Assembly: GCA_013399015.1 (NCBI GenBank)
Contig: VWZX01000865.1
Coordinates: forward strand, 496,001 to 560,000
Source of the DNA: Galbula dea
Lineage: Eukaryota; Chordata; Aves; Piciformes; Galbulidae
DNA length: 64,000 bases
Direction of reading: 5' to 3'
Below are positions 11,582 through 22,037 of the stretch, in pieces. The notes beneath the pieces were generated by a model, which saw only the letters and a list, made by a program, of their open reading frames with translations, searched no databases and was not told where the DNA came from. The translations under genes were made by a program, and so were the position numbers. Within the stretch, counting starts at the first letter, position 1. The number at the start of each line of letters is the position of its first letter.

Positions 11582-11737
11582 CTCTTTGAACTTGTGAGCA
11601 AGCTTGCTGGTGTCCACATCGCTGGGGGAGAACATGTCATCGTTCTCAGGGAGATCAAACACCTCAATGGCCATGTCACCTCCTGGGAGGACAGGTCCCA
11701 TGTCTTCATCTTCTTCATCTGTAGCATATTCCCCTGT
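11582..11737 (-). CDS. PPP1R9A: PPP1R9A exon: acidic linker between PDZ and coiled coil
   Basis: The exon is 156 bp and encodes exactly 52 codons, from TGEYATDEEDEDMGPVLPGG to SKLAHKFKE, in phase 0 at both ends, so skipping it would keep the frame. The first third is strongly acidic (TDEEDED). The middle (MAIEVFDLPENDDMFSPSD) has short acidic and SP sites of the kind often phosphorylated, which is inference only. The last residues, KLAHKFKE, begin the coiled coil. The acceptor is ATTAAG and the donor GTAAGT. It is flanked by two direct copies of a ~158-bp sequence at 10645-10803 and 12001-12158. Whether the exon is constitutive in birds cannot be read here. Confidence 0.95.
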
Positions 11738-14700
11738 CTTAATTTTATAGCATTTAAGAAATTCCAGTTATCCTCTTATTAGACAGAGACTGTTGCAAGA
11801 GTCATTCAGCTGCTGTGTAGCAGCAGCATACTGCATAGGAGAAGTTGATGTATCAAGTTATCTTTCCCTTTAGCTACAACCCCAGTACTTATTAATTCTA
11901 CCAGACCAAAAAAACCCAACTCCACAGTAGTATTTCAGAACATTAAGAGAGAGGAGAAAACAGTGTCTTAAGCACTAAGCATTCAGTGCTTAAAGTAGAG
12001 CTTTAAACTCAATCTGCACAGGAGCCTGGAACTTGAAATAAAGGGTGAGCAAATTACTATTTAAGTAAAGTGAAAACCTCTCAGGAAACAATGATGAATA
12101 AAAGGAGGCATCCAAAAGCTGACAAGGGTATCAGCAGAAAAGGCAAAGAATGGTTGCTAAGAATTTACTAGCTAATTTACTAAGAATTTAGTGCTTAAGC
12201 ATTACTGGCTCTGTATTTTCACCCTTTTCCAAGTGAGATCTCTTCTCCATAAGAAGACCTCTCCAAATTGATCTTAGGTCTAAGGAGGACTCTTTCCCAA
12301 AGAGAAATAAAAGGAGGATAGGACCAAGAGGATCTTGATTAGTCTTTTGTAAGTCTCTCACTTTAGGAAGTAATTCTCCAGTGATGTTCCACATTGAATT
12401 GGAAAATCCCTTGGTTTCTTCTTTATAAACAAATTCATGATAGAAAAGCCACAGCCACACAAAAGCCAACAGCAGGAAAAAGAAACTGAGAACTTCAGAG
12501 GCTGAAGTCAGAGCTTACTGAATTTGCACCCTGAATAAGAAGCTGCTTCTGCTAGCTCACACTCCCAAGCAGAGAGAAGCAGCAGCAGCACCAGCCAGGA
12601 TAATGCAGACAGATCTTCCCCAAATCACCATGACAAAGACTCCATCAAGCTCAATCTTCTGTTGGTGCTGACACTCACCCACAAGCAGAGAACTATAAAA
12701 ATAACTCAAGCCCACCTCTTCATTTCATTTTTTTTTTTTTTTGGAAGGTTCATACTTCTTTCAGAAGTGGAAATTAAAATATAATGGTATAGTACCAATC
12801 ATTGCTGTTACAGGAGTGTTTCAGATTAATGAGGCTGAAAACCCTGTGCCCTCTGAAATAATCCTGGTTAACAAATGTATTCTTGGGTGTTAGGCATTCA
12901 AGCACACTGCAACATTTTTCTTCTTGGGTGTCAAGACTTTCATCAAGGGTTCTAATGTTGCTTTGCTCTCAGAATGTCCTGACAAAGGAGAAGTAAAAAT
13001 ATTCAACTTGTTATTAGAGGAAATTAAAAGACATGAAAATGCCACTTGCAGAAAACTGCTTGCCTGTGGGCATAGACTGAATGGAATTCTGTAATATGTT
13101 ACTAATTTCACATCCTGCATCACCACATGCAGCCTTTAGGGGAAGAGGTCATCTGCTTTATGTGACTTATGCCATCCATAATCCCATGTTCAAATCAAAA
13201 TTCCCCCAGAACAGCAGAATTTGACTAAAATGCAAACAGAACATTGGGCTACCACAGGGAAGTCAAAAGAATTCGAGTCATGAAGTCAAGCCTTCAGTCA
13301 AGAATACAGACTCAGCTCATCCTGAACACACTGAGTAGGAAATACAAAGACAGTTCCTACTTCAAAACCTTTTGTTTTCTGACAGGATCCAAGAAATTGA
13401 AAGGTGTGTCACTTGAGGAAGCTCCTGGTGATGAGTCAAGTCTGCAGCAGGCTACCTAGATGCAGAAGCTCCAACAACATCCCCTACTGTCCCAGCTTTT
13501 GTCCTGCAGTTAGCACAGGCTCATGAGGAAATGCCAACACTGCCTATTGTGAGGAGTACTGGAGGAAGAGTTGAGACCATTGGCTCTGCTTGCCTCATGG
13601 GAGAGAGCTGTTGCATGTTGATCCTGCTTGTCCCTGCATGGATCTGACTATGGGGATTCCCTTTTCTCTTAGTGCTTGCCAGTCCTGCACAAGGCTCCTG
13701 TGTTTCCATGCAAAGAGTAAAATGAAGGAGCACCTGAAAGCACCCTGCAACCCTGTGATGACCTGCAGCCCATGATAACAGCAGATTCTCAGGGCATTTA
13801 TCTAGAAAGTGATGTTTCTTTCAGGATTACTTAGGCAGTGAATGATGATGTCTTTTGGAAACACTACATTTGTTAGCAGGAATCTCCCCTTCTCTATTGC
13901 CTCCTTCCACAAACAAACTAGGAGAAACCCACACTAGGAGAAGGAGTCTGGCATTTCAATAGTATCATTTAAGATCCATGTAAAATAATGGTGGCATGCT
14001 TGGGCTATGTGGAAGTGGTTTGTTACAACTGCCCCTTCACCTTAACCCAGCAGCTCATTTGGGGACTAACACAGACAGGAGTCTCTGAAACAAAGCTCTC
14101 CCATTAATCTTTCCAAATACCTTGGTATTTAGGCATGTTAAGAACTTTAAGAGCATGGAAAGAAATGATGGCAAGTTTACTGTCTAAAGGTGATGGTTTC
14201 AAAACCCTCATGGTGGGACCTCAGGCACTAACTGTGAACATCAGCACAAGGTTCAGACAAGGCAGATGAATTCTCTATCCCATGAAGTATCTGTTCACAC
14301 AGAAACAAAACAGTGTGTGGAAGGAGAGGTCTTACTTGGAATTTTCAGAACATTTCTTAATGTTCTGAATCAAGGTGAACATCAGTTCCTCCAGGAAAAA
14401 ACAACTTCCTCAATCCTCTAACATTTAGAGGCTGACTTGTACCAGTTGTAACAAGAAACTAAGATTTCAGAGCACAGCAACCCAACTTTATCCCCTTGTT
14501 TCAGAAAAGCAGATGCCTTCAGAGGAAGGGCAATGATTCCAGAAGCATCAACCAATTGGACATTTGTTCTTCTGCCACAAAACAAACATTTTGAAGCCCA
14601 GCTGAAAAGCTTTGCAGTAACTTTGCTCTTCAAACAGATTCATCATCAAACACCAAACAGGAAAAAAGCAGCAGCAGAGGTCATGGAGAGAACCAGAAGC

Positions 14701-14786
14701 TGCCCTCTGAGTGACAACCCAAAAGAAGGAGTTAGGAATAGAAACCAGAACATTCTTGAAGAGTGAAAGACTAGACAGGTTGTTAC
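11738..14786 (-). other. PPP1R9A: PPP1R9A 3.0-kb intron
   Basis: The intron holds the second copy of the ~158-bp direct repeat (12001-12158) and a poly-T run near 12727-12742. I see no CR1 or LTR. 12159-14786 is otherwise unremarkable unique sequence. Confidence 0.75.
12001..12158 (+). repeat. ~158-bp direct repeat, copy 2
   Basis: Partner of 10645-10803, in the same orientation. See that entry for the shared blocks. Confidence 0.85.
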
Positions 14787-14922
14787 CTCATCATCATCTG
14801 CATCATACTGTGCATAATGCTGCTCCAGCAGCTCTCTCTGGCGCCGCTCCTGCTCTAGGGTTTGGCTAATCAGCTGAGCAACCTCACTCACTTGGCCTGG
14901 CTTTTCTCTGCCAATTACAAAC
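14787..14922 (-). CDS. PPP1R9A: PPP1R9A exon: last PDZ strand and start of the coiled-coil linker
   Basis: The exon is 136 bp: one base finishing Arg, then 45 codons from FVIGREKPGQVSEVAQL to QYDADDDE. FVIGREKPG closes the PDZ domain. The next stretch, SEVAQLISQTLEQERRQRE, is a highly charged predicted helix that leads into the acidic YDADDDE tail. The acceptor is TGTACAG and the donor is GTAACA, weaker than its neighbours at positions +5 and +6. The exon ends in phase 0. With the following exon it sits between the two arms of a 508-bp near-identical inverted repeat at 7336-7843 and 19303-19810. Confidence 0.95.
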
Positions 14923-16896
14923 CTGTACAGGACATGGGGGGAGAAAAAATAAGATTACACCTCTTGTTTTACCCAAGTTGTAGAGTTTTTAGCTGGTTTA
15001 GATCTTGGTTGAGACAAGACTGCTTGCCAGTCTTGCTTTCAGCAACTGAAATTCAGAGCTGGCTTGGACTGTTAACAACTTTCTCAGCACAGTGGCATAA
15101 CCATCATTAGATCTTTGGCTATCTACAGCTCTACTGATAAACACCCCTCATCCAGTACCAACACACTCTGAACTACTGGACACAAGCACCATTTCAAGAT
15201 GGCAGGCTGAAGGAGTATTTTCTTAGCAGGTTAGAAAGACAAACTAGGTAATTACTGGTGGAAAAATGTCTTATTACAGAGCTGAAAAGAATGACCAGGT
15301 GACAAGAGACACTGCAGATGGTAAATTGCTTCTACAACAGCTGGCTCAAGTGGGGAATTTAAGTTATTATTGGAATAAGAGGCAGAATGGTGCATTATAT
15401 CCCATGGAAGAACTATTTTCTCAGTAGTACTGCCTATCACTGTTAAAGTCATTTGGGATTTGGCATGCCATGGGTGGATGACCCTGAGTCCACTTCCTAT
15501 GCCAAACAAACTCTCAGTCTCTATGAAGCCAGGCACTGGAGAAAGGAATAGAATTGGGAGTTTCTTTCCCCAGCATCAAAATATCCATGGCAGAAATTAC
15601 TTCCAAAAGGGTGAAAATGAGAGAGTCCACTAGAAATAAGGACAGCAGGTGCTTTGAAAAGCATTTGCAAGCAAGTGTCTTCATTTGGAAACACTGAGAG
15701 AGAGAGAATACAGCAGAAACTAGGAGAAAATGAAGGAAATAACATCAGCACTTTCAATCCTGAGCAAAACAGAGCAGTCTGGCACTCACATCCTGCTCTT
15801 CCAAAATAGGACATTGGTTCTCACTAATGACAAAGACCTTGGGCTGAAAGAATGTTTCTCCATGGCCCCTGTACTTCATCTCTCCTGCATCCTGACTCAT
15901 AGTCAGATCCTATTTCCTCTGAATTTTAATTTTAGAGCCAAGCATTACAAAGACTAAACCAGCCATGTTTTCAGTCTCAGCTGGGAGGAACAATGAACTT
16001 TTGATATTACCACATGAAGCACAAAAGGGATTCAACTCCTATTTGCTGTCTCCTCTAATCTAAAAACAAAGTAAAAGAGACTATGAAAAGAAAACCAACC
16101 CCACACTTTTTATTCTACAGAAACAACATTCTGCATGCATCTGTTCTTTTTACACAGCAGAGAGAGCATCACATTGGTAAACATCAGGAAGATCACCAAT
16201 GTGGTAAATGATGGAACCACACCAAATGATGCAAATACCACATTGCCTCCTGCCCTCTGCCTGATCATTTACCTCCCTTGGAAAATAAGAGAACTCAAAA
16301 TACTTCACACAGTCATTTTTGGACAGTGAAAATCTAGAGCAGACAATATGTAATGCCTCTGAAGCCTGCTAACTGGATGATTATTTAGGAGTGGTCTTGA
16401 CACATGAGACTGTAATGCAATAATAGTTTCATCCAGGCAAGCAAGTTGAGGCAGGAGGTGAAAATGTAAAAGCCCATTAATTGAATTTTCCTTCTCTCAG
16501 TTTCTAGTCATGTGATTTTCAAGGTTGGAATCATGTCATTAGGAAGTTCCTCAGTGCCACCTAAAGCTGCTAGATGACACATGAACAAAAGCCTCAAAGC
16601 AATGACAAAGTGGAAAGCAAGTGTTTTCTGAAGTATCAACAGGCAAGGAATCTTTTCTTTTCCTACAGTTTACTGCTTTCAAGTGAGACATTTCCAGTGC
16701 CTGAAAATAAATGTTTAGAAGCAGCCAGCCTATGACTGATGTCAGCTCTAGAGAAAGAATTGTTCCTCTGTCAAATGGACTGCTACATTGCCAGCAATTA
16801 CAGCTGTTACAAACTGAACCAAACCTTTTGGCATGTTACATCCCATGACCTTAAGAAGATCCTGCTGCACATGTTTCACTTGTAAAGAAAAGAAGT

Positions 16897-17014
16897 CATA
16901 GATTCATAGAAACACAGAATGGTTTGGGTTGGAAGGGATCTTAAAAGATCATTTTGTTCTACCTAGGGACACCTTCCATCAGTAGGTTGCTGAAAGCCCC
17001 AACCTGCCTGGCCT
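16897..17014 (-). mobile_element. CR1 LINE, short 3' fragment
   Basis: Antisense CR1: CATAGATTCATAGAAACACA, GGTTTGGGTTGGAAGGGATC, then CCAACCTGCCTGGCC. About 118 bp, old. Confidence 0.85.
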
Positions 17015-18810
17015 AATAACTTATAACTTTATCACTTAAATGAGAATTAATATTACTTTAATTCCAAAAATTAATGTTAATTCATATTACTATTATTCTT
17101 TATAATTCATATCAATTAGAAGTCATTTAAACCTCTCATCAAACCATAGAGGCAGGTAGCAAAATACTAAGCATGAAGTAGATCTTTATGCCTAGAATGG
17201 CTCTAAAGAGAAGAACTATCATCAGCTGAAGTGTTGAGATATGAAAAAGAGACATGAGGTTGTGATTCACTGACCAGAAAATGAGTCACTGAACCCTAAC
17301 ATGCACACTTCAGCCAAGAGGGTAATTATGCATTGAACATCACTCTGGCTCAACAAAATTAAGCACAGGCATTTCAGGCTTGATTAATTAGTCTCAAGGG
17401 CCCAAAGTATTATAGCAAAGAGAACTATCAATTCTATCAGCAATCATCTATTTAGGAAGCTGGTTATGGTTCTGGATAGGAGACAAATGAGGGGTTGAAA
17501 GCCTTTAAACCTCACCATGATAATATTGCCCTCAATTATGGAAGCCAGCAACTGCAAAACAAACCCCAGTGCATCTGTGCCATGCCATCCCTCTACTAAA
17601 TCTCAGGCCATTGCTGATGATTTCTTATGCCTACAGAAAAAGAAAGGGAGAGGAGACAACATGACAGAGAAGGAGGGCATGAACTGACCTTGCTATTCAC
17701 AGTTACACAGAAGCCAACTCAGTTACCAGCTCTAAAATATTTGCTTTTGTTGTGGTTAGAATAAAGAAGGACAGAGCTAAGGATGGAATTAAATCTGGTC
17801 TCTATCTGGGATTTAAGAAGATCTAAAAGGATACAGTATCTGGAGAAACTGAAAGTGAAACTACAGGAATGGTGGCTAAGAAAAACACTCTACTGACATT
17901 GGCAGCAACTCTTCCAGCTCTTGCAACCCACTCATCATTTAAGGACTTTAAAGCACACTGCTATATGGCTTTCTGCATCTTTCCAGCCTGGATTAAATGA
18001 GGATCAGCACCTTGAAGTAACAAGAAGTAATTTACTATGTTACCCAACCATGGGAACCAGAAACATTACTGTTAAGAACTGATTAAATGCAAAAAGATTT
18101 CCATTTGGAGAAGAACTTGGGACACTAGAAAAGTGCACAAAGGCCTCAACTCTGTGACACAAACCTGGAGTTCTGCAGCAAGGACTTCCAGTGGCATGAG
18201 TTGATGACTTCTCCTGAAAACACTTCAGGCATTAGGTACTCAGTTAAAAATGATTTAGCCTGGATTCCTTAAATTCAGCAAAACCCAAGTTAGAAGACAG
18301 TAGACTCATTCTAAGCCATGAAGACTGGGCTTTTGGCTGCAACAAGAGACACAATCTTTTCTTCTAACCTTTCCTAAGACATAGTTTGGTCCATTAAAAA
18401 TGGACAGTGAATTTGACAGTATTGCAGGGAGTTGAACAAATGGATTTTTAAACTGGTTTTCCTCTGAGTTTTGAGGCACAAAGCTGCTTCTGTTACCATT
18501 TATCCAATTTATTTCAAGATGTCTTCAATTACCTACTCTGGCTGCTTCCATTAGGCTCATTAGTCATGTAATTAGTACAAAGTGCTAGAAGTGGTGTGAT
18601 CCCTTGTAAGAAGGCACTTGGATTTAGTTCCAGCTGTGCAAGCTGGGACTTGCTAGCTTTTCATGGAGAAGATGAAGTTCTCTTTAAAGATGGCAGCCTC
18701 AGATGCAAAGGTCCCTGACTGGATGGAAAGATTTCACAGCCTCTCAGCTTCCATTATAATTCTTCAGCCAAACTGATCTGAAACTTAAAGAGGCAGAAGA
18801 TTGTGTCCAC

Positions 18811-19244
18811 AGAAGGGCAAGGAAGGTGGGGAAGGGTCTAGAGCACATGTGTTGTGAGGAGCAGCTAAGGGAACTGGGGTTGGTTAGTCTGGAGAAGAGG
18901 AGGCTCAGGGGAGACCTTCTCACTCTCTCCAACTCCCTGTAAGGAGGTTGAAGCCAGGTGGGGCTTGGGCTCTTCTCCCAGGTGACTAGTGATAAGGACA
19001 AGAGGAAATAGCCTCAAGTTGCAGCAGGGGAGGTTTAGATTAGATATCAGGAAATATTTCTTTACTGAAAGAGTTGCCAGACATTGCCCCAGGCTGCCCA
19101 GGGCAGTGGTGGAGTCACCATCCCCAGAAGTGTTCCAAAAGCATGTAGATGTGGTGCTTAGGGACATGGTTTGGCAGTGTTAGCTTAATGACTGGAGTCA
19201 AGGATCTCAGAGGGCTTTTCCAACCTTAATGATTCTCTGATTGT
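18811..19244 (+). mobile_element. CR1 LINE, 5'-truncated
   Basis: Sense CR1 from TAGAGCACATGTGTTGTGAG through GAAGAGGAGGCTCAGGGGAG and GTGGTGGAGTCACCATCCCC to TTAATGATTCTCTG. It is the same subfamily as 43591, 46672 and 60337. Its 3' end faces the 3' end of the next CR1 (19386-19832) about 140 bp away. Confidence 0.9.
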
Positions 19245-19302
19245 ATCATTAGACAGATGAAAAATTGATCAAGGCCATGAGAGACTTGGCCCTGTTTGAA
19301 CT

Positions 19303-19810
19303 GCTGAGTGCTCAGGGCAGCATCAGTCCAGCCCCATGTGTGTTCCACCTGCTAGTGGGACTGCTGAGCCTCCACATTTACATGTTGTACAACCACAGAG
19401 TCACAGGTTAGCTTGGAAGGGACATTTCAAGGTCATGTAGTCTAACCCTCCCTGCAGTGAGCAGGGACATCTCCAGCTAGATCAGGTTGCTCAGAGTCCT
19501 GTCTAACCTGACCTTGAAAGCCTCCAGGGTTGAGGCATCTGTCACACCTCTGGGCAACCTGGGACAGTGTTTCACCATCCTCAGTGTAAAGAATTTCTTC
19601 CTTCTAGCTAGTCTAAACCTCTTTTAGTTTCAAACCATCACCCCTCAGCCTGCCACAACAGGTCCTGCTGACAAGTTTGTCCCATCTTCCTTGTAGACTC
19701 CCTTTAAGCACTGAAAGGCTGCAGTAAGGTCTGCTTGGAGCCTTCTATTATCCAGGCTGAACAACCCCAACTCTCTCAGCTTGTCTTCACAGGAGAGGTG
19801 TTCCAGCCCT
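19303..19810 (-). repeat. 508-bp inverted repeat, arm B
   Basis: Reverse complement of 7336-7843 with five substitutions and no gaps. The 83 bp at 19303-19385 are not CR1 but are still shared with arm A. Confidence 0.9.
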
Positions 19811-19832
19811 CAGACTATTTTGGTCTCTTCAT
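19386..19832 (-). mobile_element. CR1 LINE, 5'-truncated
   Basis: Antisense CR1 on the plus strand from the decayed 3' end (TTGTACAACCACAGAGTCAC) to the CAGGAGAGGTGTTCCAGCCC block. Up to 19810 it is nearly identical to the inverted copy at 7336. Beyond 19810 it is still CR1-like but no longer matches that copy. Confidence 0.9.
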
Positions 19833-20575
19833 TCTTACCTTAAGCTTTCCACCTGCTTGTGGCTATTCTTCAGAGACATAGTCAGGGTCTTCTCAGCAGT
19901 ATCAACAGTGCAGGTGGACAAGCCACAAAGTAATAGGTTAAGCACCAGAAGAGCCTCAGCAGTGTCTCCAGAGCATCTTGGATACCAGCCCCTGATGAGC
20001 TCTGCTACTATCCCCACTAAACAGCTCTTGAGTCAGACAATGAGGAAGTCATGTAAAAACCCCACACAGCAGCATTAATGCACTTAGATTCATTATACCC
20101 ACAGAAATCAATCCTAGTCTAGGGCCTCACTGCCACGTGAGCTTTAATCAAGTGTACTTCAAAACCAGCCAAGGGAGTCAATGTTTTGGCACCTCTCCAC
20201 ATTCTGGTCCTTACACTGCTCTGCTCTTCTGGGAGTGCAGGCAAAGAATCTCTTCCATCTCTCCCAGCCAACCTGACAGTATCCCCAGACAATGCTGCAA
20301 AAGCAGCTTTCCATGAACACATGATGATCACTGACTCAGCTTTCTCCACAGCACCACACAATCCTTATGGGAATGGCCAGCTCCAAGCAATCCATTTGTC
20401 AATCTATGTTTTGACACACTGGAGTGCAAGTGAAGCTCCCAAGTCAGCTCTCTTCAAAAGGTTCAAGTGTTAGCTGGAGAGGTTTCTCAAACCTGACTGT
20501 GTTCTGAGGTGAGCTCTGCCTTCCCTAGCCCTCTCCCTTGCTGGCATCCAAGGGAAGGAAATCATACAATCAGAG

Positions 20576-20928
20576 GATCATAGAATGGTTAGAGTGGGAA
20601 GGGACCTTTAGAGGTCACCTAGTCCAACCCCCCTGCAGTCAGCAGGGACACCTCTAGCTAGATCAGGTTGCTCAGAGCCCCAAACAACCTGACCTGGAAT
20701 GGTTCCACACATGGGACATCTACAACTTCTCTGGGCAAGCTAGGCCAGTGCTTAACCATGCTCATTGTGAACAATTTCTTGCTTATATCTAGTCAAAATC
20801 TCCCATCCTTTAGTTTAAAGCCATCACCCCTTGCCCTGCCTCAGGAGGACTTGCTCAAAAGTCTGTCCTCATCTTTCTTACAGGCTCCCTTAAGTACTGA
20901 CAGACCACAATAAGGTCTCCCTGGAGAA
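20576..20928 (-). mobile_element. CR1 LINE, 5'-truncated
   Basis: Antisense CR1: GGATCATAGAATGGTTAGAG, CAGTCAGCAGGGACACCTCT, CCCCAAACAACCTGACCTGG and AATAAGGTCTCCCTGGAG. The CAAACAACCTGACCTGGAAT block links it to the copies at 25738 and 37642. Confidence 0.9.
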
Positions 20929-21952
20929 ACCCAGGAAGAAAACAGAAATGGGTCACAAGCAAGCTGCTGAGTTCAGACCATGTACTTAATCTGGATGATT
21001 AGGTGATGCAGATTCTAGACAAGCTGGACTACCCTCAGAGCACAGCCCAGGGGCAGCTAAATGCTCCTACAGCACTATCCCTATGGCTTGGCAAGTCATC
21101 CTGCCAGGTTGGATGCTGAGTTCTTCTGCCCAGCTGGCAGAATGTTGGAGCACCTTAATCAAGGTGCACCAAAACTGGGTGGGATCTTCCACAAAATAGT
21201 GTCTTGGACTTGGAAAGAGTAAAAAAAACTCCTTGCTAAATAAACATCTCCCATGATTTTTCAGTTGCAGAGGTAGGAGTTTAAGTTTAGATTCATCCAA
21301 CTTGAGGATGAAGTGATTCCAAACCTGTTAAGTTGTTCCTATTTTCCAGGAAAGGCAAAGCCACTCCCAATGAACCCCAGCCCTGCTGAATCTTATTCAT
21401 TCATCTCACACTTCATTTGCAAAACAATGCTCTAGATACAGCTTTGAATTCAGCCAAAATCTCTCAAATGAAGATTTCTCCACATATTTCCCACTAAACC
21501 ATACCATTTCCTCTCCAAATGTGCAAACACTTCCAAGAAAGAACTTGCCATAAAATTCAACTCAGGAAGATCTCAGGACTTATGCCAGTAAATTAAACAG
21601 TGCCAGGGAATGCTCCCAAGCACTGGTAATTGATCTCTACACTATTAAATCACAATCTCTGGAATGGTTTGGCTCATGTTAACTAATAAGCTACCAAATC
21701 ATGTTACCACAGTCAAGGATTTAACAAAGGCTAGGAGTTAGCCTGGATCTTTCCAATGGATCCTTTGGATGTGGCTCTGAAAGGTAAGGAAGTAGAAGAG
21801 CATGAGGGCTCAGCACTCTGCTGCCAGCTGGCCTCAGTGCTGAACACCAGTCTGAAGCACAGTTCACTTCCTACACCAGGCACAGCCAAGGAATACAAAC
21901 CAGCAGAGCTGTGATGAATGCAGTCTTACCTCACTGGGGCTCAATGGTCAAA

Positions 21953-22037
21953 GGAATCCTAGAATCATTCAGGTTGGAAAAGACCTCTAAGATCATCAAG
22001 TCCAACCACTGACCCAACAGCCCCATCCTACCAAACC
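21953..22037 (-). mobile_element. CR1 LINE, short 3' fragment
   Basis: Antisense CR1 3' end: GGAATCCTAGAATCATTCAG, TAAGATCATCAAGTCCAACC, ending near ACCAAACCAC. About 85 bp. Confidence 0.85.
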
